A DNA stretch of 6,972 nt from Schlegelella_A sp035493195 (GCA_035493195.1 DATJIM010000330.1:1-6972), one strand, 5' to 3'. Shown: positions 1 to 5,660, counted from the stretch's first letter. Translations and numbers: made by a program. The notes: a model not told the origin generated them from the letters alone.

Positions 1-239
1 TCCTTGTAGCGGACCTCGGTCTTGCCGGCCTCGACGCCATCGGCCGACTTGAATTCGATCTCGATCCGCGGCCCGGTGAGAAAGACGCTGCGAACGAGCA
101 TCGACGCCGCGATCGCGATCGCGACGGCGGGGACGAGCCAGACGAGCGAGACGTTCCAGCGCCGCGCGCGGACGATGCGCGGCTCGGGCAGCGCGTCCGG
201 CGCCGGCGACGGGTCAGACGGGTCAGACGGCTCGGCCAT
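1..239 (-). CDS. pqiB: PqiB, MCE-domain intermembrane transport protein (N-terminal fragment)
   Basis: This is the first 79 codons of a gene that continues past the left edge. The protein opens with a Pro/Ser/Asp-rich cytoplasmic tail (residues 1-20), a basic patch (RIVRARR, 21-27) and one membrane segment (about 29-49). It then enters an MCE-type strand, with GPRIEIEFKSADGVEAGKTEVRYK at residues 56-79. That pattern (G-P-x-I-x-I-x-F near the membrane, then G-x-E-A-G-K-T-x-V-x-Y-K) is the start of PqiB. In the known family, PqiB anchors in the inner membrane and stacks several MCE domains into a periplasmic channel towards the outer membrane, working with PqiA and PqiC. The ATG at 239 lies inside the end of the upstream pqiA half, overlapping it by 17 bp. 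No Shine-Dalgarno is visible, so translation is probably coupled. YebT/LetB-type MCE proteins are an alternative, but adjacency to pqiA favours PqiB. Confidence 0.9.
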   Translation of the reverse strand, partial: MAEPSDPSDPSPAPDALPEPRIVRARRWNVSLVWLVPAVAIAIAASMLVRSVFLTGPRIEIEFKSADGVEAGKTEVRYK

Positions 240-858
240 CGGGAACGTCGCGCCAGATCAGTCGCGGATCGAACGACCAGGTCGCGAGCATCGTCAGCAC
301 GACGACCGCCGCGAACGAGATCAGCCCCGGCCCCGGGCTCGCGCTCGCGAGCGCGCCAAAGCGCACCGTCGCGGCGAGCAGGACGACGACGTAGACGTCG
401 AGCATCGACCAGTGGCCGACCGTCTCGACGAGGCGGTACAGGCGTGCGCGCTCGAGGCGGCGCCAGTGCGGCTTGTGGCGCACGGTCCACGCGAGCAGGC
501 CGAGCACCGCGATCTTCAGCACCGGCACGGCGATGCTCGCAACGAAGACGATGATCGAGAGCCCCCACGAGCCGTCGAGCCAGAGCTCGTGGATGCCGCC
601 GAGCAGCGTGTGCTCGTCGCGCTGCAGCGCCTGCGTCGTCACCATCACCGGCAGCGCGTTGGCAGGGATGTAGAGCACGGCCGCGGCACCGACGAACGCC
701 CACGTGCGCTGCAGCGCGTGCGGCTTGGTCGCGGCGAGGACGTGGCCGCAACGCGGGCACTCCTGAACGAGCGTCGGATCGTCCAGAACGACCGCCGGCG
801 AGACGAGGCCGCAACTCTCGCAGCCGAGCAGCAACGGCGGCTCGCTCGCCGCGGTCAT
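223..858 (-). CDS. pqiA: PqiA family membrane protein, second half-module
   Basis: A 211-residue inner-membrane protein matching the C-terminal half of classical PqiA. It begins with a zinc-ribbon-like domain carrying two CxxC pairs (Cys13/16 and Cys34/37, in GCESCG and ECPRCG). Four hydrophobic segments follow, at about 52-73, 98-123, 152-172 and 178-196. Family signatures include YIPANALPVM (63-72), VASIAVPVLKIAVLG (106-120), GHWSMLDVYVV (148-158), SPGPG (174-178) and the C-terminal FDPRLIW (196-202). PqiA is the polytopic inner-membrane partner of the PqiB channel and is implicated in envelope lipid handling and stress resistance. The start is the ATG at 858, overlapping the preceding gene in an ATGA arrangement, with a weak AGG just upstream. 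Its end overlaps pqiB. E. coli PqiA fuses two such modules in one chain of roughly 400 residues; here they are separate genes. Confidence 0.9.
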   Translation of the reverse strand: MTAASEPPLLLGCESCGLVSPAVVLDDPTLVQECPRCGHVLAATKPHALQRTWAFVGAAAVLYIPANALPVMVTTQALQRDEHTLLGGIHELWLDGSWGLSIIVFVASIAVPVLKIAVLGLLAWTVRHKPHWRRLERARLYRLVETVGHWSMLDVYVVVLLAATVRFGALASASPGPGLISFAAVVVLTMLATWSFDPRLIWRDVPDGRAV

Positions 859-1454
859 TGGACCTGCCACCACAGGCGCTTCAGCCCGGCCGACTGGATC
901 GACGCGAACAGAACCGTCAGCGCGCCGAGCGCGAACAGGCCCGGGCCCGGCGATGCGTGCGCGAGGCCGGCGAGGCGGACGAGCGAGAGCAGGACGCCGA
1001 CCGTGAACACCTCGACCATGCTCCAGCGTTCGGCCTGGTGCAACATCCGCACGCACCACGCGAAGCCGGGCGCCTTGAATCCGACCGACAGGGGAAACAG
1101 CACGTAGAGGCGAAGCGCGACGAACGCCGCCGGCGCGAGCAGCGCCGTGATCCCGGCGACGACGGCGATGATCGGCTCGCCATCGGTCCACGCGTAGCGG
1201 ATCGCGTCGATCAGGCTCGCCTGCTCGGCGGGCCCGCGCAGCGTCAGCGTCAGCAGCGGAGTGTTGACGGCGACGAGGTAGATCGCCGCGGCGGCGACGG
1301 TGAGCGCGAGGATGCCGTCGATCGAGAGCCGATGCGAACGGTCGAGGACAGCGTCGCAGCGCGTGCAGCGCGCGACGGCGCCATGGCCGGGCGGGTGCCA
1401 GCGGTGCGCGAGGCCGCATTCCTCGCAGACGATCAGGGAGCCTTCGAGCCGCAT
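855..1454 (-). CDS. pqiA: PqiA family membrane protein, first half-module
   Basis: A 199-residue protein corresponding to the N-terminal half of PqiA. It has two CxxC pairs (Cys10/13 in CEECG and Cys30/33 in CTRCD), then four hydrophobic segments at about 46-66, 95-120, 148-164 and 170-187. Typical family strings are RWSMVEVFTVGVLLSLVRL (143-161) and HASPGPGLFALG (166-177), which mirror the second module. The start is uncertain. The ATG at 1454 puts the first CxxC at the same depth as in the sister gene. An in-frame GTG at 1499 would add 15 low-complexity, Arg/Ser-rich residues. Neither has a clear Shine-Dalgarno. The stop overlaps the next start by 4 bp, so the two halves are almost certainly co-translated and probably act together at the inner membrane. 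A strong GC hairpin (1521-1548) lies upstream. Confidence 0.88.
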   Translation of the reverse strand: MRLEGSLIVCEECGLAHRWHPPGHGAVARCTRCDAVLDRSHRLSIDGILALTVAAAAIYLVAVNTPLLTLTLRGPAEQASLIDAIRYAWTDGEPIIAVVAGITALLAPAAFVALRLYVLFPLSVGFKAPGFAWCVRMLHQAERWSMVEVFTVGVLLSLVRLAGLAHASPGPGLFALGALTVLFASIQSAGLKRLWWQVQ

Positions 1455-1520
1455 TCGGGAGTCGTCATCGCGGCCGCTCGACGGGCGGCGCCGGGGCACT
1501 CGGCCCGGCGGCGATTATCG

Positions 1521-1548
1521 CGGCGCGCGCGGCGATCAGCGCGCGCCG
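1521..1548 (-). other. GC-rich inverted repeat ahead of pqiA
   Basis: A perfect 10-bp inverted repeat (1521-1530 paired with 1539-1548, arm CGGCGCGCGC) encloses an 8-base loop. It lies between the stop of the 72-residue ORF (1562) and the first PqiA module. No T-run follows on either strand, so it is not a standard intrinsic terminator. It could be an attenuator-like or mRNA-stabilising structure, or a by-product of GC-rich sequence. It lies 5' to both candidate pqiA starts on the minus strand. Confidence 0.4.
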
Positions 1549-1561
1549 TCGGTCGCGCCCG

Positions 1562-1780
1562 TCAGTTGCCGACGCGCGCGAGCAACGCGTTGCCGTGACC
1601 CGTGCTGCGCTGCGCGACCGTCGGCGCCGCATGCGGCGTGGCCGGGTCGACGCTGGCCAGGCGCGGGCCGCGCTGCACCGCGCCGCTCACGACCATGTAG
1701 AAGCTCGCGAACAGGATGAAGGCGACGAGCGCGCACGTTCCGATCAGGCTCTTCTCGAGAAGCACGCGTCGTTCAATCAT
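1562..1780 (-). CDS. Small single-pass membrane protein, function unknown
   Basis: A 72-residue ORF that I do not recognise. It has a short basic N-terminus (MIERRVLLEK), one clear membrane helix at about 13-35 (GTCALVAFILFASFYMVVSG within it), and a Pro/Ala/Thr-rich hydrophilic tail. The charge pattern suggests the N-terminus in the cytoplasm and the tail in the periplasm. The start is the ATG at 1780, with a weak GGAA about 7 bases upstream. The frame stays open upstream to 1918, but that extension reads as Arg/Ala-rich junk and is not supported. It lies on the same strand directly ahead of the two pqiA halves, 107 bp before the chosen start, so it may share their transcript. Its start overlaps the stop of another small ORF by 4 bp. 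The hydrophobic helix supports a real gene; an accessory role in the PQI cassette is only inference. Confidence 0.6.
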   Translation of the reverse strand: MIERRVLLEKSLIGTCALVAFILFASFYMVVSGAVQRGPRLASVDPATPHAAPTVAQRSTGHGNALLARVGN

Positions 1781-1983
1781 GGTCGATTCCGGTTGCTGAC
1801 TCCGACGCGGCCGGCATGCTGCGCGTGCGCGCGCAGTTGCGGAGCGTCCTGGCGCCTCGCCTTGGCGGGTTGCTGCCGTGGCTTCGGCGCCGGATCGGCA
1901 GCGGCTTCGGGCGAGCACGTGAAGAACCAGCGGGCGAAGCGACGCAGCCGTTCCGCCAAGCTCGACGTTGCCGTGGGTCCCAT
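1777..1983 (-). CDS. Possible small basic protein, unknown
   Basis: A 68-residue ORF, not recognised. The first 23 residues look protein-like (MGPTATSSLAERLRRFARWF, an amphipathic Arg/Phe/Trp stretch, then FTC). The rest is rich in Pro, Ala, Gln and Arg, with no domain. The argument for it is position: its TGA overlaps the ATG of the following 72-residue membrane-protein ORF as ATGA, the same arrangement as at the pqiA1/pqiA2 junction. Against it, there is no Shine-Dalgarno before the ATG at 1983, the composition is what a random GC-rich frame would give, and a 4-bp overlap can arise by chance. If it is not real, 1781-1983 is part of a 378-bp intergenic region. Confidence 0.3.
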   Translation of the reverse strand: MGPTATSSLAERLRRFARWFFTCSPEAAADPAPKPRQQPAKARRQDAPQLRAHAQHAGRVGVSNRNRP

Positions 1984-2052
1984 GGCGTCGAAGTTAAAGC
2001 GAGTGATTCGCGCGGTCAGCCGGGCGATCGCGCTTGGGGCCGTCGGACGCTG

Positions 2053-2097
2053 CCTACAGTCGATCGAACCGCCACGCGAAGCGCTCCCTTCCTACAG
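2053..2097. repeat. Two CCTACAG direct repeats, 38 bp apart
   Basis: CCTACAG occurs at 2053-2059 and again at 2091-2097. Each is preceded by a related GCT/CC-containing stretch (GACGCTG and GCGCTCCCTT). A third copy, also after GCT, is at 5654-5660. On the opposite strand the motif reads CTGTAGG, and at the third site CTGTAGGAGCG. This resembles the GTAGGAGCG core of REP elements known in other proteobacteria, but the surrounding inverted-repeat arm is not evident. A promoter or regulator-binding role is equally possible. Confidence 0.35.
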
Positions 2098-2146
2098 ACC
2101 GCGGACCCGCGTCGTGCAAGGATGCCGCCGTCACTCAAAGGGCCGC

Positions 2147-2150
2147 GGAG
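2147..2150 (+). promoter_or_regulatory. Ribosome binding site of the transglutaminase gene
   Basis: GGAG lies 8 bases before the ATG at 2159. It decides the start, because the frame stays open far upstream (to about 1595) without protein-like sequence. Confidence 0.6.
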
Positions 2151-2158
2151 CTTCGCGA

Positions 2159-2998
2159 ATGCTGATCAGGATCGGGTACGACATCGAGCTGTCCGTGGCG
2201 ACGCCGATGGCGCTCATCTACCTGCTGCGCGTCCACCCTTCACGCCGCGACGACCTCGTCGCTCCCGAGTCGGTCATCGTCAGCGGCGGCCTGACGCCCG
2301 AGGAGTACATCGACAGCTTCGGCAACCACTGCGGCCGCGTCAACGTTCCGCTCGGCATGCCGACGGTGCGCATCGCGAACGAAGCGCTGATCCGCGACTC
2401 GGGCGAGCTCGACGAGGTCGACCGCGACGCGCCCCAGCGCGACCCGACGGAGCTGCCGCTCTCGACGCTGCAGTTCCTGCTGCCCAGCCGCTACTGCGAG
2501 GTCGACAGCGAGTTGCTGCCGTTCGCGTGGCAGCAGTTCGGCGCCGTCGCGCCCGGCTGGTCGCGCGTCGCCGCGATCTGCGAGTTCGTGCACCAGCACC
2601 TGACGTTCGACTACCAGCGCGCGCGGCCGACGCGCACCGCGCTCGACGCCTTCCGCGAACGCGTCGGCGTCTGCCGCGACTTCACCCACCTCGCGGTGAC
2701 GCTGTGCCGCTGCATGAACATCCCGGCGCGCTACACGACCGGCTACCTCGGCGACATCGGGGTTCCGGCGGCGCCGTACCCGATGGACTTCAGCGCGTGG
2801 TTCGAGGTCTTCCTCGGCGACCGCTGGTTCACCTTCGACGCTCGTCACAACGAGCGCCGCATCGGCCGCATCGTGATGGCGCGCGGCCGCGACGCGGGCG
2901 ACGTGCCGATCACGATGTGCTTCGGCGCGAACTCGCTCGTCCGCTTCGACGTCGTCACCGAGGAAGTCGTCGAGCCCGTCGCGGCGGCGGCCGCGTGA
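2159..2998 (+). CDS. Transglutaminase-like cysteine protein
   Basis: A 279-residue soluble protein of the bacterial transglutaminase-like superfamily, with no signal peptide. Residues 1 to about 80 form the beta-rich N-terminal region seen in this subfamily (YIDSFGNHCGRVNVPLG, 50-66). LLPSRYCEVD (107-116) is the linker. The core follows: the nucleophile motif GVCRDFTHLAVTLCRCMNIPARY (170-192, Cys172), then MDFSAWFEVFLGDRWFTFDARHN (209-231). Asp227 sits at the usual third triad position. At the usual histidine position (the H of the common HAWxEV motif) there is Ser212, so either the triad is altered or another residue such as His230 substitutes. Members are generally predicted peptidases or amidases; the substrate here is unknown. 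The start is supported by GGAG at 2147-2150 and by the family-like N-terminus. The small 77-residue gene follows after 31 bp and is probably co-transcribed. Confidence 0.88.
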   Translation: MLIRIGYDIELSVATPMALIYLLRVHPSRRDDLVAPESVIVSGGLTPEEYIDSFGNHCGRVNVPLGMPTVRIANEALIRDSGELDEVDRDAPQRDPTELPLSTLQFLLPSRYCEVDSELLPFAWQQFGAVAPGWSRVAAICEFVHQHLTFDYQRARPTRTALDAFRERVGVCRDFTHLAVTLCRCMNIPARYTTGYLGDIGVPAAPYPMDFSAWFEVFLGDRWFTFDARHNERRIGRIVMARGRDAGDVPITMCFGANSLVRFDVVTEEVVEPVAAAAA

Positions 2999-3018
2999 GG
3001 CGCGGCGATTCCACAGCC

Positions 3019-3024
3019 AAGGAG
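3019..3024 (+). promoter_or_regulatory. Strong Shine-Dalgarno of the 77-residue gene
   Basis: AAGGAG lies 5 bases before the ATG at 3030. It is the best ribosome binding site in the window. It supports the small ORF as a real and probably well-translated gene. Confidence 0.75.
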
Positions 3025-3029
3025 ACAGC

Positions 3030-3263
3030 ATGAACAAGACACCTGCCAACGACAAGGTCCAGGGCGAAGGCGACTACGAGGCCGGCCGCCGCTACGACAA
3101 GGCGAGCCGCGAGTTCGCGCACTCCGGCAAGGTCGAGCCCGCGGCGCGCGACGCCGCGCCCGAAGACGCGCGCGAGGCCGCAGAGCTCGATGACGCCGAG
3201 CAGAAGGGCAAGTCGCACTCGAAGGGCGAAGGCCCGCTCGTCAGCAAGCGCCGCAAGGCCTGA
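3030..3263 (+). CDS. Small, highly charged hypothetical protein
   Basis: A 77-residue, very hydrophilic protein with no membrane segment, signal peptide or cysteine. It begins MNKTPANDKVQGEGDYEAGR; the KVQGEGDYEA-RRYD string is one I associate with small uncharacterised proteins common in Burkholderiales and relatives. The middle is Ala/Glu/Asp-rich and probably helical (about 37-58), and the C-terminus is basic (KRRKA). The composition suggests an intrinsically disordered or partly helical cytoplasmic protein. Its function is unknown, and a stress-related role would be speculation. The start is firm because of AAGGAG at 3019-3024. It lies 31 bp after the transglutaminase-like gene on the same strand, probably in one transcript. 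It ends only 14 bp from the stop of the convergent asmA-like gene. Confidence 0.8.
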   Translation: MNKTPANDKVQGEGDYEAGRRYDKASREFAHSGKVEPAARDAAPEDAREAAELDDAEQKGKSHSKGEGPLVSKRRKA

Positions 3264-3277
3264 GGGCGCAGCGGCGA

Positions 3278-5584
3278 TCAGCGCGCCGGCGCCGACGCAG
3301 CCGCCGCCAGCTTCGCGCGCGCGGCCGCCGACGCGGCGCTCGCCGCCGCCGGGGGGACGGGTGCCGACTTCGGCGTGCGCACCGCCTTCGGAATGACGCC
3401 GAGCGTTCGCACGAGGTTGGCGCACTCGGCGTCGCTCTCCTTGGCCTGCTTCTGCGCTCCCGGGTCGATGAAGGGGATCAGCGCAGCGAGCGGATTGAGC
3501 AGCGCGAGCAGCCCCGCGGCGCCGGCCTTGCCGGCGAGCTTTCCGATCTCGAGCGAGACCTTCGGCTGCGCAAACGTTCCCTTGACGTGGATCGGCGTGC
3601 GCAGCGACATCGGGCTGAAGTCCTTCGGCGACACGACCACGCGCAGGTCGAGCGTCTCGTCGCGCAGCGACACCGCGCCGTCGACCCAGATGGTCGAGTC
3701 GCGGGTGTTGAGCACGAACACCTTCGGCTTCGCGACGCCCTGCTCGATGTCGAGGTCGGCGACGTTGCACAGGATCGGCAGCGCGTCGTCGCCCTTGACC
3801 ATCACGCCGAGCGCCTGCGCGACATCGATCCCGCCTGCCTCGACCGCGACGTGCGAGACCGCGGCGTCGCGCAGGTGCATGCGCAGGTCGCCCGCGAGCG
3901 AGCCGAGGATCTCGGCGGTCGAACGCCCGGTGCCCTTGACCTTGACGAGCGCATCGAGCTTGCCGCTGAGGTACGGCGGCGCGTTGCCGGAGCGCTTCAG
4001 CCGAAGCCACTGCGCGAGGTCGACGCCGAGCAGCCGGAGGTCGGCGGTCCAGAGCGCGGTGTGGTCGCGGCGCGCGTCGAGCTGGACGTAGCCCTCCATG
4101 CGCCCTTGCGCGGTGACGCCGACGAAGTCGGCGATCGTCAGCACGCCGTCCGCGAGCAGGAGGTGCGCGCGCGCCGGATGGAGCGGCTCGATGATCTCGG
4201 TGCCGGTGTCGAAGGTGCCGATGTCGACGACGACATTGGCGTTCATCGCGTGCAGCGACGGCAGGTCGAAGCGCTTGTCAGGAAAGACGCGGCCGTCGTG
4301 GGCAGCGGCGGCCTTGCCGGCGCCGCTGCCCGGCGGCGGCGTGCCGACCGCGGGCCCGAGGTCGGCGAGGAGCAGCCGCGAGCCACCGAGGCGCCCCGCC
4401 AGCAGCGGCACCTTGGGGCGCTTGTCGTACGTGAACGCGCCGTTGAGTCGGCTCGAGCCGATGCTCGCCGCTTCGAACACGGCCTTCCAGACGTCCTCGT
4501 CCTTGACGAGCGTGCCGTGCGTCGTGAACGGCGGCGTTGTCGGCAACGTGATGCCGAGCGCGTCGCCGACGTTGGCGAGCGACTGCCCCGACAGGCGAAA
4601 GCGCCCCTTGAGCCCGCTGAAGTGGAGCGGATCGCGAGTCGTGCCGTCGAAGGCGACCTCCGCGCGGCCGATCAGCGCGCGCAGCGACAGCGGCTGCGAC
4701 TGCGCCTCGGCGCCGTCGCCGAGGAATGCGAGCACGCCCGACGTGCGCAGATCGATCCGCACCGGAAGATCGCGGTACTGGCCCGTCGCCTTCAGCCGCA
4801 GGCCGCGCTCGTCGGGTCGCAGGCGGACGCTCTCGGCGGTCGCCGGCCCGCCGCCGGCGACACCGCCGGCGCGGATGAAGATTCCGGAGGCGGCGCTGCT
4901 CGCCGCCGCAGCGCGCGCAGGCGTCGAAGCGCCGTCGGGCGCGCTCGCCGCCACGGTGGCCGACGACGCTGCAGAAGCGCCACGACCGCTGCGGGCGGCG
5001 GCAGAGCCGTCGCTGAGCGAGAAGCGCGCGTCGATGCCGGCCGGCAGGACGCGATCGTGATAGAGGACGTGGCCGTCGCCGACGACGAGCCGGCCGAACG
5101 TCGGCAGCGATGCCTCGTGCTGCGCGGCGGCATCGCTCTTCTTGCCGAACTGCCACGACGCGCGGCCGTCCTCGAGGCGCTCGAGGATCGCGTCGAGCTC
5201 GCCCGCCTCGAGGTCGCGGACGTGCAGTGTCTTGCCGCGGTACGCGCGCCAGAGGTCGAGGTAGCCGAGCTTGAGCGTCGCGTCGTGCGCGGCCATGGTG
5301 TGGCGTGCCGGGCTCCACGACGGCGGTCCGATCTCGATCGAGTCGGCATGGATGCGAACGCTGCCGAGCAGGCCGATGCGGACGCCGGACGACTTGCCGG
5401 GGTCGTCGCCGAACGCGACGCTGCGATCGAGCAGCTTCGAAAGCCGGTGCTGCACCGGCCCGGCGAGGAACGGCCAGCCGATCGCTTCGCAGACGAGAAC
5501 GACGACGACGACCGCGACGACGGCCGAGATCAACACCAGCGGCCAGCGAACGCCGCCACGCCAGGCTGCGAGCGGGCTTCTCAT
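3278..5584 (-). CDS. AsmA family protein
   Basis: A 768-residue protein with one N-terminal membrane anchor (about 14-34, VVAVVVVVLV in it) and a large periplasmic body, typical of the AsmA family. Family features include WPFLAGPVQHRLSKLLDRSV after the anchor (37-56), a GSVRIHADSIEIGPPSW strand (74-90) and a DLEAGELDAILERLEDGRASW segment (124-144). The AsmA_2-like C-terminal region covers about 540-680 (GSLAGDLRMHLRDAAVSHVA; DGAVSLRDETLDLRVVVSPK; TPIHVKGTFAQPKVSLEIGK). Then comes PLAALIPFIDPG with a conserved Cys721. In known systems AsmA-like proteins resemble bridge-like lipid carriers and support outer-membrane homeostasis. Oddities are an Ala/Ser-rich insert (about 194-233) and an Ala-rich tail (741-768). 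The start ATG at 5584 has no good Shine-Dalgarno but fits the anchor. It lies 70 bp downstream of the dehydrogenase gene on the same strand. The exact subfamily (YhjG-like is my guess) is unsure. Confidence 0.9.
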   Translation of the reverse strand: MRSPLAAWRGGVRWPLVLISAVVAVVVVVLVCEAIGWPFLAGPVQHRLSKLLDRSVAFGDDPGKSSGVRIGLLGSVRIHADSIEIGPPSWSPARHTMAAHDATLKLGYLDLWRAYRGKTLHVRDLEAGELDAILERLEDGRASWQFGKKSDAAAQHEASLPTFGRLVVGDGHVLYHDRVLPAGIDARFSLSDGSAAARSGRGASAASSATVAASAPDGASTPARAAAASSAASGIFIRAGGVAGGGPATAESVRLRPDERGLRLKATGQYRDLPVRIDLRTSGVLAFLGDGAEAQSQPLSLRALIGRAEVAFDGTTRDPLHFSGLKGRFRLSGQSLANVGDALGITLPTTPPFTTHGTLVKDEDVWKAVFEAASIGSSRLNGAFTYDKRPKVPLLAGRLGGSRLLLADLGPAVGTPPPGSGAGKAAAAHDGRVFPDKRFDLPSLHAMNANVVVDIGTFDTGTEIIEPLHPARAHLLLADGVLTIADFVGVTAQGRMEGYVQLDARRDHTALWTADLRLLGVDLAQWLRLKRSGNAPPYLSGKLDALVKVKGTGRSTAEILGSLAGDLRMHLRDAAVSHVAVEAGGIDVAQALGVMVKGDDALPILCNVADLDIEQGVAKPKVFVLNTRDSTIWVDGAVSLRDETLDLRVVVSPKDFSPMSLRTPIHVKGTFAQPKVSLEIGKLAGKAGAAGLLALLNPLAALIPFIDPGAQKQAKESDAECANLVRTLGVIPKAVRTPKSAPVPPAAASAASAAARAKLAAAASAPAR
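4886..5005 (-). other. Ala/Ser-rich low-complexity segment within the AsmA-like protein
   Basis: Codons about 194-233 of the AsmA-like gene encode an almost uniform run of Ala, Ser, Gly, Arg and Pro (for example AASSATVAASAPDGAS). It lies between two folded-looking stretches, FSLSDGS and IFIRAGG. It is probably a flexible periplasmic loop that varies in length between relatives. The reading frame continues through it. Confidence 0.6.
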
Positions 5585-5610
5585 CGGCCCGATTGTTCCC
5601 AGTGCAGCAC

Positions 5611-5626
5611 GGCCGACGTATCGGCC
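5611..5626. other. Hairpin between the dehydrogenase and asmA-like genes
   Basis: A perfect 6-bp stem (GGCCGA at 5611-5616 with TCGGCC at 5621-5626) encloses a four-base loop. It sits next to a second small palindrome, GTGCAGCAC, at 5602-5610. The structure lies in the 70-bp gap between the dehydrogenase stop and the asmA-like start. No T-tract follows, so calling it a terminator is not justified. It may be an mRNA structure or an operator. Confidence 0.35.
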
Positions 5627-5653
5627 CGCACCGGCGAGGCCTGTCGTCTCGCT

Positions 5654-5660
5654 CCTACAG
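5654..5660. repeat. Third CCTACAG copy, spanning the dehydrogenase stop codon
   Basis: The same heptamer found twice at 2053-2097 occurs here. On the minus strand it reads CTGTAGG and contains the TAG stop of the 2-hydroxyacid dehydrogenase gene, followed by AGCG. It may be a coincidence or a REP-like remnant. Confidence 0.25.

Larger units (their letters stand above)
1984..2158. promoter_or_regulatory. Divergent intergenic region between the pqi cassette and the transglutaminase gene
   Basis: No protein-like frame was found here. The region separates leftward and rightward transcription units, so promoters for both probably lie here or slightly further left. No convincing sigma-70 boxes were found. 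On the minus strand, a weak CTGACC followed 15-16 bases later by TTTAAC is the best candidate for the leftward unit. Two CCTACAG copies (2053-2059 and 2091-2097) and the ribosome binding site of the transglutaminase gene (2147-2150) are the only recognisable elements. Confidence 0.4.

Noticed and set aside
22..1107. A 361-codon plus-strand frame opposite pqiB and pqiA.
   Set aside because: It is an Arg/His/Asp-rich shadow of the pqi genes with no recognisable motif or ribosome binding site.
859..1419. Upstream extension of the second pqiA half to a start at 1419.
   Set aside because: That stretch is the wrong frame of the first pqiA half and gives Arg-rich nonsense. The ATGA overlap at 858 is the natural start.
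1595..2158. In-frame upstream extension of the transglutaminase-like gene.
   Set aside because: The extra residues are Arg/Ala-rich and unlike the family, and GGAG sits correctly before the ATG at 2159.
1816..3033. A 405-codon plus-strand frame over the transglutaminase-like gene.
   Set aside because: It is an Arg-rich shadow frame; the other frame carries the conserved catalytic motifs.
5611..5626. Intrinsic terminator after the dehydrogenase gene.
   Set aside because: There is a stem-loop but no T-tract on either strand, so it is listed only as a hairpin.
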